64,000 bases of DNA, taken from the NCBI RefSeq assembly GCF_002116635.1, contig NZ_LQPW01000167.1:1-64000 (forward strand), written 5' to 3'. The notes beneath the pieces were generated by a model, which saw only the letters and a list, made by a program, of their open reading frames with translations, was not told the origin of the DNA and ran no database searches. The position numbers and the translations under genes are program-made. Below are positions 55,445 to 64,000 of this stretch, in pieces. Each line of letters starts with the position of its first letter. Position 1 is the first letter of the stretch. This stretch comes from Mycobacterium szulgai (GTDB lineage: Bacteria; Actinomycetota; Actinomycetes; Mycobacteriales; Mycobacteriaceae).

Positions 55445-57609
55445 TTGAGGCCGGCGGCGTCCATTCCGCGCAGTTCTTTTTTGAGGTCGGCGATCTCATC
55501 GCGGAAGCGGGCGGCCAGTTCGAACTGCAGGTCGCGCGCCGCGGCCATCATCTGCGCGGTGAGGTCCTTGATGAGGTCCGCCAGCTCGGCGCGGGGCATG
55601 TTCGAGGTGTCGCGGCCCTCGATCACCCCGGCGCTGACCGCGCGGCCGGGTTCGCCCTGTGCGCGCCGTCCCCGGGAGACGCTGCGCCCCGAACCCATTT
55701 CGACGGTCTCGGTGTCGTCCGCCTCGCGGTAAACCTGGTCGAGGATGTCGGCGATCTTCTTGCGCAGCGGCTGCGGGTCGATGCCGTTGGCCTCGTTGTA
55801 GGCGATCTGCTTTGCCCGCCGTCGTTCGGTCTCGTCGATAGCTTCCTTCATCGAGTCGGTGATCTTGTCGGCATACATGTGCACTTCACCGGAGACGTTG
55901 CGGGCCGCACGGCCGATGGTCTGAATCAGGCTGCGCGTCGAGCGCAGGAAGCCTTCCTTGTCCGCGTCGAGGATCGACACCAGCGAGACTTCGGGCAGGT
56001 CCAGTCCTTCCCGGAGCAGGTTGATGCCGACCAGCACGTCGTACTCACCGAGCCGCAGTTGGCGCAGCAACTCCACCCGCCGCAGCGTGTCGACCTCGGA
56101 GTGCAGGTAGCGCACCCGGATGCCCATCTCCAGCAGGTAATCGGTGAGGTCTTCGGCCATCTTCTTGGTCAGCGTCGTCACCAGCACCCGCTGGTCGGCA
56201 TCGGTGCGTTTGCGGATCTCGCCGATCAGGTCGTCAATCTGTCCTTTGGTTGGCTTGACCACCACCTTCGGATCCACCAGGCCGGTCGGGCGGATCACCT
56301 GCTCGACGAACTCACCGCCGGTCTGGCTGAGCTCATACGGCCCGGGCGTTGCCGACAGGTACACCGTCTGCCCGATCCGGTCGGCGAACTCCTCCCACGT
56401 CAGAGGTCGATTGTCGACCGCCGACGGCAGCCGGAACCCGTACTCGACGAGGTTGCGCTTCCGCGACATGTCACCCTCGTACATGCCGCCGATCTGCGGC
56501 ACCGTCACATGCGACTCATCGATGACCAGCAGAAAGTCCTCCGGGAAGTAGTCCAGCAGGGTCGCCGGGGGCGAGCCCGGACCGCGACCGTCAATGTGCC
56601 TCGAGTAGTTCTCGATGCCGGAACAGAACCCGACCTGGCGCATCATCTCGATGTCGTAGTTGGTCCGCATCCGCAGCCGCTGGGCTTCCAGCAGCTTGCC
56701 CTGGTTCTCGAATTCAGCGAGCCGCTCGGCAAGTTCCTCCTCGATGGTGGAGATGGCGTGGGCCATGCGCTCCGGACCGGCCACATAGTGGGTGGCCGGG
56801 AAGATCCGCAGCGAGTCGACCTGCCTGATCACGTCGCCGGTCAGCGGGTGCAGGTAGTACAGCGCCTCGACCTCGTCGCCGAAGAATTCGATGCGAACCG
56901 CCAGCTCTTCGTAGGAGGGAATGATCTCCACGGTGTCCCCGCGCACCCGGAACGAACCGCGGGTGAAGGAAAGGTCGTTGCGGGTGTACTGGACGTCGAC
57001 GAGCAGCCGCAGCAACCCGTCGCGCGGCACCTCGGTGCCGACCCTTAGTTCGACGGATCGGTCCAGGTAGGACTGCGGGGTGCCGAGGCCGTAGATGCAG
57101 GACACCGAGGCCACCACCACAACGTCGCGACGGGACAGCAGCGACGAGGTAGCCGAGTGCCGAAGCCGCTCCACGTCATCGTTGATCGAACTGTCCTTCT
57201 CGATATAGGTGTCGGTCTGCGCGATGTACGCTTCCGGCTGGTAGTAGTCGTAGTACGAGACGAAGTACTCGACTGCGTTGTGCGGCAACATCTCTCGCAG
57301 CTCATTGGCCAGCTGGGCGGCCAGCGTCTTGTTGGGCGCCATGACCAGGGTGGGCCGCTGCAGCCGTTCGATGAGCCACGCTGTGGTCGCCGATTTCCCG
57401 GTACCGGTGGCGCCCAGCAGCACCACGTCGCGCTCCCCCGCCTTGATTCGCCGCTCCAGCTCCTCGATGGCGGCCGGCTGGTCCCCGGCAGGGTCGTGCG
57501 GGCTGACCACGTCGAAGTGCCCGCCGGTGCGTACCAGCCCTTCCACGTCTTCTGCGGCTGGGCGGTATTCCGAATGCGCGATTACTGGGTGTTCGGTGGC
57601 AAAGGCCAT
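55441..57609 (-). CDS. uvrB: Excinuclease ABC subunit B
   Basis: 722 residues. UvrB is loaded by UvrA, verifies the lesion and directs UvrC incision. Visible are Walker A GATGTGKSATTAWL near residue 67, the beta-hairpin region YYDYYQPEAYI near 117, helicase motifs DESHVTVPQIGG and GINLLREGLDLPEVSL, motif VI QTIGRAARN, and the C-terminal UVR domain (AELADLIKDLTAQMMAAARD). The start used gives a roughly 24-residue extension relative to the shorter annotation I remember for M. tuberculosis (698 aa). An internal GTG near VRTGGHFDVV is an alternative. Confidence 0.98.
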   Translation of the reverse strand: MAFATEHPVIAHSEYRPAAEDVEGLVRTGGHFDVVSPHDPAGDQPAAIEELERRIKAGERDVVLLGATGTGKSATTAWLIERLQRPTLVMAPNKTLAAQLANELREMLPHNAVEYFVSYYDYYQPEAYIAQTDTYIEKDSSINDDVERLRHSATSSLLSRRDVVVVASVSCIYGLGTPQSYLDRSVELRVGTEVPRDGLLRLLVDVQYTRNDLSFTRGSFRVRGDTVEIIPSYEELAVRIEFFGDEVEALYYLHPLTGDVIRQVDSLRIFPATHYVAGPERMAHAISTIEEELAERLAEFENQGKLLEAQRLRMRTNYDIEMMRQVGFCSGIENYSRHIDGRGPGSPPATLLDYFPEDFLLVIDESHVTVPQIGGMYEGDMSRKRNLVEYGFRLPSAVDNRPLTWEEFADRIGQTVYLSATPGPYELSQTGGEFVEQVIRPTGLVDPKVVVKPTKGQIDDLIGEIRKRTDADQRVLVTTLTKKMAEDLTDYLLEMGIRVRYLHSEVDTLRRVELLRQLRLGEYDVLVGINLLREGLDLPEVSLVSILDADKEGFLRSTRSLIQTIGRAARNVSGEVHMYADKITDSMKEAIDETERRRAKQIAYNEANGIDPQPLRKKIADILDQVYREADDTETVEMGSGRSVSRGRRAQGEPGRAVSAGVIEGRDTSNMPRAELADLIKDLTAQMMAAARDLQFELAARFRDEIADLKKELRGMDAAGLK

Positions 57610-57719
57610 GACACCAGGGTAGAACCAGGCCCTGACAACCTTTCTTCCGCGAGCGTGCGCAGAATGCCATTCTCACCAGCGTGTCCCCTGACAGACGCGC
57701 ATGCTCGCGCGGAGTGGAG

Positions 57720-59741
57720 CTAGCGGTGACGAGTCCAGGTCCGGGTCACCGGATCACATTCGATCAAATAGCCGTCGTTTGACGCCGACATGGCGAACAC
57801 CGGGATGTCGGGCCGGTCGCATGAGCTACCGGCGGCGTGCACACCCGTCGTGATCGGGGCCTTGGCCCAGGCGTTGCCCTCGCACACCACCTGTTCGTTG
57901 CTGGTCTGGTCGTAGCCCAGTTTGTCGACGTCGCTGCATACGCCGCCGAGCACCGGCGGCGACGGCTTGGCCGGTGCCGCCGGGGCGTTCACCATTTGGG
58001 CGGGGTCAGCCAAGGCCAAGCCCGCAGGTATGTCTCCCACTCGGGTTGCCACCACGGGTACGCGCAGCACCGAACCCTGTGCCCCACACTCATTGCTGCG
58101 CACGGTTTCGGTTTCGACGCCGCGCAGCCTGCCGTCGGGCTGCGGCGCCAGCGACCAGGACACCGTTTCCTCCTGGGTGGCCCGCACCGGTCCGTTCTGC
58201 TGACGACAGCTCACCCGCTCCTGCTGTGGAGCACCCTGCCAATAGCCGGCGACGAACCGCAGCACGTCGGTCTGACCGCCGTCGGCTGTGCTGACCGCCT
58301 GATGGTTCGCGTCGTCCAGCTGGACGCCGGTGGCCGCGCACCCGTTGTTGGTGCAGACGGAATGGAAAGCCCACCAATTTGTGTCCACCCCGTCGTGACG
58401 GATCGGCGTCCCGTTAGTGGTCCGCTTTGAGCGGTTGTAGTCCAACCGGTAAGTGCCGTCGAGCACCCGCGCGGGCGTCGCCGCGACCGGTGTGGGGGCG
58501 GCGGCCGGGGCGGCCGGGCTGGCGGCCAGCGCCGGTTTGGCCTGGGCGGCAGGTTCGGGCTGAAAGGAGTACAGGATCGACCACGTCGCGGCGACGGCTA
58601 CCAGGACGGCGCAGACCAGTGCGGCCGCCACCCGAGCCCGTGGCGAAAACTTGTGGTTCAAACCAGCAAACAGCTTTCGCCGGCCGGCCCGCGGATCTGA
58701 GCCGGTGTCAGGTGACCCCTGGGCAATGCGCTCACCCACGGCCGCCGAAAAGCCGCGACACCGCTCGAACCGGTCCTCGGGTCTTTTGGCCAGGGCTTTG
58801 CAGAACACGTCGTCGAGGTGCGCCAGCTCCGGACGGTAGTCACTGACCCGCGGCGGCTCGTCGTGCAGGTGCTGGCTGATGACGGCGACGGGATTGGGGT
58901 TGCGAAACGGCGGCATACCGGTAAGAAGGTGGAAAGCCGTTGCGGCCAAGGCATATTGGTCTGCCCGGCCGTCGATGTTCGAGCCGGCGAGCTGTTCGGG
59001 TGCCGCATACGCGACGGTGCCCACCGCGACGTTGGTCTGGGTGATTCCGCTGATGTCGCCGAGGTGGCGGGCAACACCGAAGTCCGCCAACAGGATTCGT
59101 CGTTCGTCAGCACCAGAATGGCCGTCGAAGTGGGCGAGCAGGATGTTGGCGGGTTTGACGTCGCGGTGCAGCAGGCCGCGATCGTGGGCGTAATCGAGTG
59201 CGCCGGCAACTGCATTGAGGATGGCACACATCTCCTCGGCCGGCATCCCCTCGGGGTAGCGTTCCCGCACCAGCCGAGCGGCGTCGGTACCCTCCACGTA
59301 GTCCATGGAAATCCAGAGCTGGCCGTTGAATTCGCCACGGTCGTGTACTCCGACGATGTGTGGATGCCACAGCGTGGCAGCCAGATCGGCTTCCCGGTTG
59401 AATCTTTCGCGAAACTCGCGATCGGCGGTGATCGCCTGGGCCAGGACCTTGATCACGTCACGGCGCGGCAAGCGGGGATGCAGAGCCAGATACACCTCGG
59501 CCATTCCGCCCGCGCCCAGCGGCCGCAGAATGGTGTAGCCCGCGAAGGGTGCACCGCAGGCCATCGACCCGGGCCCGGAACTGACCTTGCCCGTGTGCAA
59601 TTCGGCCGCACAGCCCGCGACGGGGTGCGACCTTGCCTCCCGGACGCGATGCAAGAAGAGCGCGACGGTGGCCGACGGCAGCGATTGAAAACCCGCGCGC
59701 AGCGCGTCGAGACGCCGGGTACCGCCCCTGCGCTCGTCCAT
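57720..59741 (-). CDS. Receptor Ser/Thr protein kinase (PknF/PknJ-like)
   Basis: 673 residues from ATG 59741 (GGAAGGG upstream). The kinase homology begins only at residue about 62, so ATG 59564 (MACGAPFAGYTILRPLGAGG) is an alternative giving 614. Kinase motifs are LGAGGMAEVYLA, Lys in DVIKVLA, HRDVKPANILL, DFGVARHLG, and AYAAPEQLAG. One transmembrane helix (AALVCAVLVAVAATWSILY) is followed by an Ala/Pro linker and an extracellular domain with about eight Cys (SVCTNNGCA, VSCRQQN, NECGAQ, GVCSDV, VVCEGN, SSCDRP, LIECDP). It is divergent from an FHA-ABC transporter gene, so that protein is the likely substrate, as PknF and Rv1747 in M. tuberculosis. Confidence 0.9.
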   Translation of the reverse strand: MDERRGGTRRLDALRAGFQSLPSATVALFLHRVREARSHPVAGCAAELHTGKVSSGPGSMACGAPFAGYTILRPLGAGGMAEVYLALHPRLPRRDVIKVLAQAITADREFRERFNREADLAATLWHPHIVGVHDRGEFNGQLWISMDYVEGTDAARLVRERYPEGMPAEEMCAILNAVAGALDYAHDRGLLHRDVKPANILLAHFDGHSGADERRILLADFGVARHLGDISGITQTNVAVGTVAYAAPEQLAGSNIDGRADQYALAATAFHLLTGMPPFRNPNPVAVISQHLHDEPPRVSDYRPELAHLDDVFCKALAKRPEDRFERCRGFSAAVGERIAQGSPDTGSDPRAGRRKLFAGLNHKFSPRARVAAALVCAVLVAVAATWSILYSFQPEPAAQAKPALAASPAAPAAAPTPVAATPARVLDGTYRLDYNRSKRTTNGTPIRHDGVDTNWWAFHSVCTNNGCAATGVQLDDANHQAVSTADGGQTDVLRFVAGYWQGAPQQERVSCRQQNGPVRATQEETVSWSLAPQPDGRLRGVETETVRSNECGAQGSVLRVPVVATRVGDIPAGLALADPAQMVNAPAAPAKPSPPVLGGVCSDVDKLGYDQTSNEQVVCEGNAWAKAPITTGVHAAGSSCDRPDIPVFAMSASNDGYLIECDPVTRTWTRHR

Positions 59742-59898
59742 TTCGTCGCTACCCTTCCAGTACCTACCTCCATGTCGAATCATGCCGGAAGATTCACTGC
59801 CGCTGGGCCGTTGCCGGCTATGAAGCAGCTATGAGTGATTCATTGGAAACAAAGCTGCTTCACAGCTGGGACAAATCTGCCCGCGTGACAGTGATGTA

Positions 59899-62433
59899 AT
59901 GACTCGATCAGCCCCGCCTGCGTTGACGATTCGGCACGAGGGGTCCCGACGTTCCTTCGCCGCGGGCTACGAGGTGGTAGTAGGTCGTGACGTGCAGGCC
60001 GACCTGCGCATCCCGGATCCGCGCATATCCCGCGCGCATTTGATCCTGCGTTTCGATCAGGGCCGTTGGCTGGCGATCGACAACGGCTCGCGGAACGGGA
60101 CCTACGTCAACGGCTATCGAATGCCGGTGGTGGACATCCACGACGGCCAGAGCATCAACGTCGGCAATCCCGCCGGACCGCGGCTGACTTTCGAGATCGG
60201 GCCGCAGCAGGCCAACACCAGCCGGCCACCGCAAGGCAGATCGCTGGACAGCGGACCGCCCACCCTGGCCTGGACTGCCGCCCCGGTGCCGCCTCCGAGG
60301 GCCACGCCGCGAGGTCGCAAACCTTCACCGCGACGCTCGCCCACGCCGTCGCAGCCCCATCGGGGGGTGCTCGACGACCGCACCACGGTCAACGTCGCGC
60401 CGCCCCCGGCCGAGTTCACCGTGGTCGATGCCCAATCGGGCGACGTGTCCCATCTCGCGACCAGAATGGTCAAGCTGCTCTCGCCGCGGCCGTCCGCGCC
60501 GGTGAAGACGACCGGTTCTGTCACGATCGGCCGGGCCAGCGAAAACGACATAGTCATCCCCGACGTGCTGGCCTCCCGTCAGCACGCGACGCTGCGGCCC
60601 ACGCCGATCGGCACCGAGATCCGCGACCGCAGCGTGAACGGAACGTTCGTCAACGGCACCCGGATCGGGTCGGCGATTTTGGCCGTGGGCGACGTCGTCA
60701 CCATCGGGAATGTCGACCTGGAGTTCGCCAACGGCACCCTGGTGCGGCGTGCCGAAACCGCAACTCGCACCGGCGGTCTGGAAGTCCGCGGGGTCAAGTA
60801 CACCGTCGACAACGGCAAGCAACTCCTCGACGACATCTCGCTAGTGGCCCGCCCCGGCACACTGACGGCCGTCATCGGTGGCTCAGGCGCTGGAAAGAGC
60901 ACCCTGGCCCGGCTGATCGCCGGCTACGCCCGGCCCAGTTCCGGCTCGGTCACCTTCGAGGGCCATGACATTCACGCCGAGTATGCGTCGCTGCGCAGCC
61001 GGATCGGCATGGTCCCGCAAGACGACGTGGTGCACCGCCAGCTGACGGTGAACCAGGCGCTGGGCTATGCCGCCGAGCTACGTTTGCCACCCGACACCAG
61101 CAAATCCGACCGCGCTGCGGTCGTCACCCGGGTGCTGGGGGAATTGGAGCTGACCAAGCACGCAGACACCCGCGTGGACAAACTCTCCGGCGGGCAGCGC
61201 AAACGGGCCTCGGTGGCGCTGGAATTGCTCACCGGCCCGTCACTGCTGATCCTCGACGAACCCACGTCCGGGCTGGATCCGGCACTGGATCACCAGGTCA
61301 TGATGATGCTGCGCCAGTTGGCCGATGCCGGGCGCGTGGTGATCGTGGTGACGCACATGCTGTCCTACCTGGACATCTGTGACCAGCTGCTGCTGGTCGC
61401 CCCCGGCGGCAAGACCGCGTACTGCGGGCCGCCGGACCGAATCGGCACGGCGATGGGAACGACCAACTGGGCCAAGATCTTCAACCAGGTGGGCGCCGAT
61501 CCCGACGAGGCCAACCGGCGCTTCCGGTCGCAGCACCAGGCGCAGCAGCCGTCGGCGCAGCCCGACACCGCGCCGGCCGCACTCGGCGAGCCGGTACACA
61601 CCAGCGTGCGGCGCCAGATCTCGACCATCGCGCGCCGGCAGGTTCGGCTGGTCGTGGCCGACCGCGCCTACTTCGTGTTCCTGGCCGTGCTGCCGTTCAT
61701 CCTGGGTGCGCTATCGCTGACCGTTCCCGGTACGAATGGCTTCCGGGCCGTCGCCGAACACAGCGGTACCCCCGACGAAGCCGCGCAAATACTAAACCTG
61801 CTGCTGCTGGCCGCGGCCTTCATGGGCACCGCGCTCACCATCCGCGACCTGGTGGGTGAACGCGCGGTGTTCCAGCGCGAGCAAGCCGTGGGGCTGTCGA
61901 CCACCGCCTACCTGTTGGCAAAGACGGGTGTGTTCTGCCTGTTCGCGATTCTGCAATCGGCGATCATCACAGCCATCGTGGTGGTCGGTAAGGGTGCGCC
62001 GACGCGCGGGCCCGCGGTCCTCGGCCACGGCACCGCCGGAGCCATCGGGGAACTGTTCGCCACCGTCGCGGCGACCTGCATAGCCTCGGCGATGCTCGGG
62101 CTGGCCATCTCGGCGCTGGTCCGCTCGAGCGAACAGATCATGCCGCTGTTCGTGGTGTCGATCATGGCGCAACTGGTGCTGTGCGGCGGCATGGTGCCGG
62201 TGACCGGCAGGCTGGTGCTCGACCAACTCTCCTTCGCCATGCCGGCGCGGTGGGGTTATGCGGCAGCCGCGTCGACGGTCGATGTCCGCCATCTGATCCC
62301 CGGCTCGCTGGTCAGCCAGGACCGGTTCTGGCGGCATACCTCGAAGGTTTGGCTTTTCGACATGGGCATGCTGGCGACGTTGTCGGTGTTCTACACCGTC
62401 TTCGTGCGGTGGAAGATTCGGTTACGCCGCTAA
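59899..62433 (+). CDS. FHA-domain ABC exporter (Rv1747-like)
   Basis: 844 residues. Two FHA phosphothreonine-binding domains: FHA-1 (about 20-95; GRDVQADLRIPDPRISRAHL, NGSRNGTYVNG) and FHA-2 (about 195-275; IGRASENDIVIPDVLASRQH, SVNGTFVNG). A basic Pro-rich linker with DDRTTVNVAPPP lies between them, where kinase-target threonines could be. The ATPase has Walker A GGSGAGKSTLA, signature LSGGQRKRASVAL and Walker B LLILDEPTSGLD. The last 270 residues hold six membrane helices (ABC-2 type). Divergent from the kinase gene by about 160 bp. In M. tuberculosis this class binds phosphorylated Rv1747/PknF and exports cell-envelope components. Confidence 0.93.
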   Translation: MTRSAPPALTIRHEGSRRSFAAGYEVVVGRDVQADLRIPDPRISRAHLILRFDQGRWLAIDNGSRNGTYVNGYRMPVVDIHDGQSINVGNPAGPRLTFEIGPQQANTSRPPQGRSLDSGPPTLAWTAAPVPPPRATPRGRKPSPRRSPTPSQPHRGVLDDRTTVNVAPPPAEFTVVDAQSGDVSHLATRMVKLLSPRPSAPVKTTGSVTIGRASENDIVIPDVLASRQHATLRPTPIGTEIRDRSVNGTFVNGTRIGSAILAVGDVVTIGNVDLEFANGTLVRRAETATRTGGLEVRGVKYTVDNGKQLLDDISLVARPGTLTAVIGGSGAGKSTLARLIAGYARPSSGSVTFEGHDIHAEYASLRSRIGMVPQDDVVHRQLTVNQALGYAAELRLPPDTSKSDRAAVVTRVLGELELTKHADTRVDKLSGGQRKRASVALELLTGPSLLILDEPTSGLDPALDHQVMMMLRQLADAGRVVIVVTHMLSYLDICDQLLLVAPGGKTAYCGPPDRIGTAMGTTNWAKIFNQVGADPDEANRRFRSQHQAQQPSAQPDTAPAALGEPVHTSVRRQISTIARRQVRLVVADRAYFVFLAVLPFILGALSLTVPGTNGFRAVAEHSGTPDEAAQILNLLLLAAAFMGTALTIRDLVGERAVFQREQAVGLSTTAYLLAKTGVFCLFAILQSAIITAIVVVGKGAPTRGPAVLGHGTAGAIGELFATVAATCIASAMLGLAISALVRSSEQIMPLFVVSIMAQLVLCGGMVPVTGRLVLDQLSFAMPARWGYAAAASTVDVRHLIPGSLVSQDRFWRHTSKVWLFDMGMLATLSVFYTVFVRWKIRLRR

Positions 62434-62442
62434 GGTGAGGTC

Positions 62443-62949
62443 ATCCATCCACCGAAGCACGAGACGTTCAATCTGCTAGCCCGCACGAACACCGATCCGA
62501 AGGGCGTGGTGCGCGCCGTTGACGAGTACGCGGTGCACCCGTGGGGGCTGTATCTGGCGCGGCCCACTCCCGGGCGGGTGCAGTTCCATTACCTCGAATC
62601 GTGGCTACTGCCGTCGTTGGGCTTGCGCGCTACCGTCTTTCACTTCAATCCCGGCCATGAACGAGACCACGACTATTACCTCGACATCGGCGAATACACG
62701 CCGGGCGAGGCGGTGTGGCGCTCCGAAGACCATTACCTCGACATCGAGGTGCGCACCGGCCGCGGAGCCGAATTGGCTGATGTCGACGAGCTGCTGGACG
62801 CCGTGCGTCACGGATTGTTAACGCCCGAGGCCGCCGAGCTGGCGGTGCGGCGCGCCGTGGCCGCCATCGACGGCTTGGCGCGCAATGGTTACGACCTTCA
62901 GGCGTGGCTTTCCACGAACGGCATGCAACTCAAATGGCTTGGGGTGTAG
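62443..62949 (+). CDS. DUF402 family protein
   Basis: From the first candidate codon (ATC 62443, with GGTGAGG just before) the protein has 168 residues; from GTG 62506 it has 147. The DUF402 core is in WGLYLARPTPGRVQFHYLES, FHFNPGHERDHDYYLDIGEY and WRSEDHYLDIEVRTG, with acidic and His residues that form a metal/phosphate site in related hydrolases. The codons upstream of GTG 62506 encode IHPPKHETFNLLARTNTDPK, which looks coding, so the conventional start may be too short. Starts 9 bp after the ABC exporter stop. The 3' end overlaps the convergent SRPBCC gene by 20 bp. Function unknown. Confidence 0.7.
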   Translation: MHPPKHETFNLLARTNTDPKGVVRAVDEYAVHPWGLYLARPTPGRVQFHYLESWLLPSLGLRATVFHFNPGHERDHDYYLDIGEYTPGEAVWRSEDHYLDIEVRTGRGAELADVDELLDAVRHGLLTPEAAELAVRRAVAAIDGLARNGYDLQAWLSTNGMQLKWLGV

Positions 62950-63406
62950 TCGGTTTCGCCGTCAGGTGCCGCCGCGCGAGCTTGCGCCAACGCCGTTGCC
63001 GGTAGCGGTAAATCCCGGTCGCCATAGCCGCGACGAAGGAGGTGGCGAGGCCGGCGTCGATGTCGACGGTGTCGCTGTACCGACAGGAGCGGTCGTCGAG
63101 TGGTTCGACATGCAGCGTGTGGTTCCACGCCTTGAGCAGTCCGCCGTGCTCTCGGGTGCGGATCGTCCCCGTCGCTTGGTCAACCTCGACGACCTCGATG
63201 GTGTGCCGGTAGGCGGGTATCACATGGAATGCGAAAAGCCATCCCGTACCGCGCTCACCGGCATACAGCGGCTCGGTGCGCCCGGCCAGCGAGGGAAAGC
63301 CGAACAGGCCCTTGCAGACGTAGAGGAAGGTGGCCGGGGAAAGCATCGCCGACCACACCCGGTTGGCGGTGGCGGGCAGAATGGTTTCGACGTGAACGGT
63401 GCGCAC
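62930..63406 (-). CDS. SRPBCC-fold (polyketide-cyclase-like) protein
   Basis: 158 residues. It begins MRTVHVETILPATANRVWSA, the usual first strand and helix of the START/Bet v1 superfamily, then FLYVCKGLFGFPSLAGRTEP, GTGWLFAFHVIPAYRHTIEV, GGLLKAWNHTLHVEPLDD and RYSDTVDIDAGLATSFVAAM. This fold binds hydrophobic ligands or acts as a cyclase or hydrolase. No substrate is evident. It is divergent from the TetR gene, 61 bp away, so it may be under that regulator's control. Confidence 0.75.
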   Translation of the reverse strand: MRTVHVETILPATANRVWSAMLSPATFLYVCKGLFGFPSLAGRTEPLYAGERGTGWLFAFHVIPAYRHTIEVVEVDQATGTIRTREHGGLLKAWNHTLHVEPLDDRSCRYSDTVDIDAGLATSFVAAMATGIYRYRQRRWRKLARRHLTAKPTTPQAI

Positions 63407-63467
63407 GAACCGAATTCTGCTGAACTTGACGCCGAATGACTACTCGCTTTCGCCCGGGAGGTCCGCC

Positions 63468-64000
63468 ATCGCACCCACAGATCGATTTCGGCAGCGCAAG
63501 CAGCCCAAACAGGAGCGGGCTGCCGAGACCAGACAGCGCATCCTGGACGCGGCGGCTCACATTTTCGCCGAGCACGGCTATGCCGCGGGTACCACCAACC
63601 GAATCGCCGAGCGTGCCGGAGTGTCGATCGGCTCGCTGTACCAATACTTTCCGAATAAGGACGCCGTGCTGCGCGCGCTGATGGACGCCCACGTCGACGC
63701 CGGGGCACGGTTGCTGGGCGAGCGCCTGTCGACCGGTCTGCCGCCGCAACTCGACGCTGCCTTGCGGTTGTTCGTGCGCGCGACCATCGACAACCACCGC
63801 GACAATCCACGCCTACATCGCGTGCTGTTCGAAGAAGCGCCGCGGGCGCCGGCGTTTTTGGCGCGAATGCATGAATTGGAGCGGTTCAGTGTGGATGCGA
63901 CTGTTCAGCTGCTCGAGCAGCACCCTGAGGCGCGCGCTGGCCGGCTGAACGCTCACGTCGTCGTCGCGACCATCGATTCGCTGGTGCACCGGCTCGTCAC
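63468..64000 (+). CDS. TetR-family transcriptional regulator (3' end outside window)
   Basis: The open frame encodes RQRKQPKQERAAETRQRILD, then AAAHIFAEHGYAAGTTNRIA and ERAGVSIGSLYQYFPNKDAV, a typical TetR helix-turn-helix, followed by helices of the ligand domain to the window end (177 codons seen). No in-frame ATG, GTG or TTG lies before the helix-turn-helix. The best candidate start is ATC 63468, 6 nt after GGGAGG. It is divergent from the SRPBCC gene and close enough to share an operator. The stop is outside the window. Confidence 0.8.
   Translation, partial: MAPTDRFRQRKQPKQERAAETRQRILDAAAHIFAEHGYAAGTTNRIAERAGVSIGSLYQYFPNKDAVLRALMDAHVDAGARLLGERLSTGLPPQLDAALRLFVRATIDNHRDNPRLHRVLFEEAPRAPAFLARMHELERFSVDATVQLLEQHPEARAGRLNAHVVVATIDSLVHRLV

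Overview
The window is high-GC DNA from a slow-growing mycobacterium. PE and PPE genes, a lysX fusion of an MprF-like domain with lysyl-tRNA synthetase, a LAM-capping mannosyltransferase and the uvrA / uvrB / infC-rpmI-rplT-tsnR neighbourhood all point to that. From memory of M. tuberculosis H37Rv, the backbone matches the Rv1633 to Rv1648 block read in reverse. Several blocks I do not expect there interrupt it. I could not run searches, so family assignments rest on motifs and remembered homologues.

Layout. 1-7.7 kb: a PE_PGRS gene fused to a cellulose-binding module (3' end outside the window), an O-methyltransferase, a tandem pair of near-identical TetR regulators, a rhomboid-like membrane protein, a class III adenylyl cyclase and a PE gene. 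8-19.9 kb: an MpaB-like oxygenase, tsnR, rplT, rpmI and infC (ATC start, with an intrinsic terminator in its leader), lysX, an esterase gene with an in-frame TGA, two small genes, a PknH-like kinase and a winged-helix protein. 20-28.4 kb: uvrA, a metallo-hydrolase with a decayed copy nearby, an NTF2-like protein, a PPE gene behind a mini-ORF, a universal stress protein and the mannosyltransferase.

28.3-53.7 kb holds the main accessory island, a mycobactin-like NRPS/PKS locus. A leftward arm encodes an MmpL exporter, a type II thioesterase, a condensation-like acyltransferase and a P450. A rightward arm of overlapping genes encodes a KS, an AT and KR-ACP split by a frameshift, a six-domain NRPS, an MbtF-like NRPS, a lysine N6-hydroxylase (MbtG type), an MbtH protein and a lysine N6-acyltransferase (MbtK type). 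A convergent DesA1-type acyl-ACP desaturase closes the block. No salicylate-making or salicylate-activating enzyme (MbtI, MbtA, MbtB types) is present, and the first NRPS has one module more than I expect for MbtE. One adenylation domain lacks the usual alpha-amino-binding Asp, and the terminal epimerase-like domain has lost a catalytic His. The likely product is an acylated, N-hydroxylated lysine lipopeptide related to mycobactin but capped differently, or one that borrows a starter from a separate mbt locus.

53.8-64 kb: an MFS transporter overlapping uvrB, a Ser/Thr kinase divergent from an FHA-ABC exporter of Rv1747 type, a DUF402 protein, an SRPBCC-fold protein and a TetR regulator cut by the window end. 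I saw no tRNA, rRNA, CRISPR array or insertion sequence.
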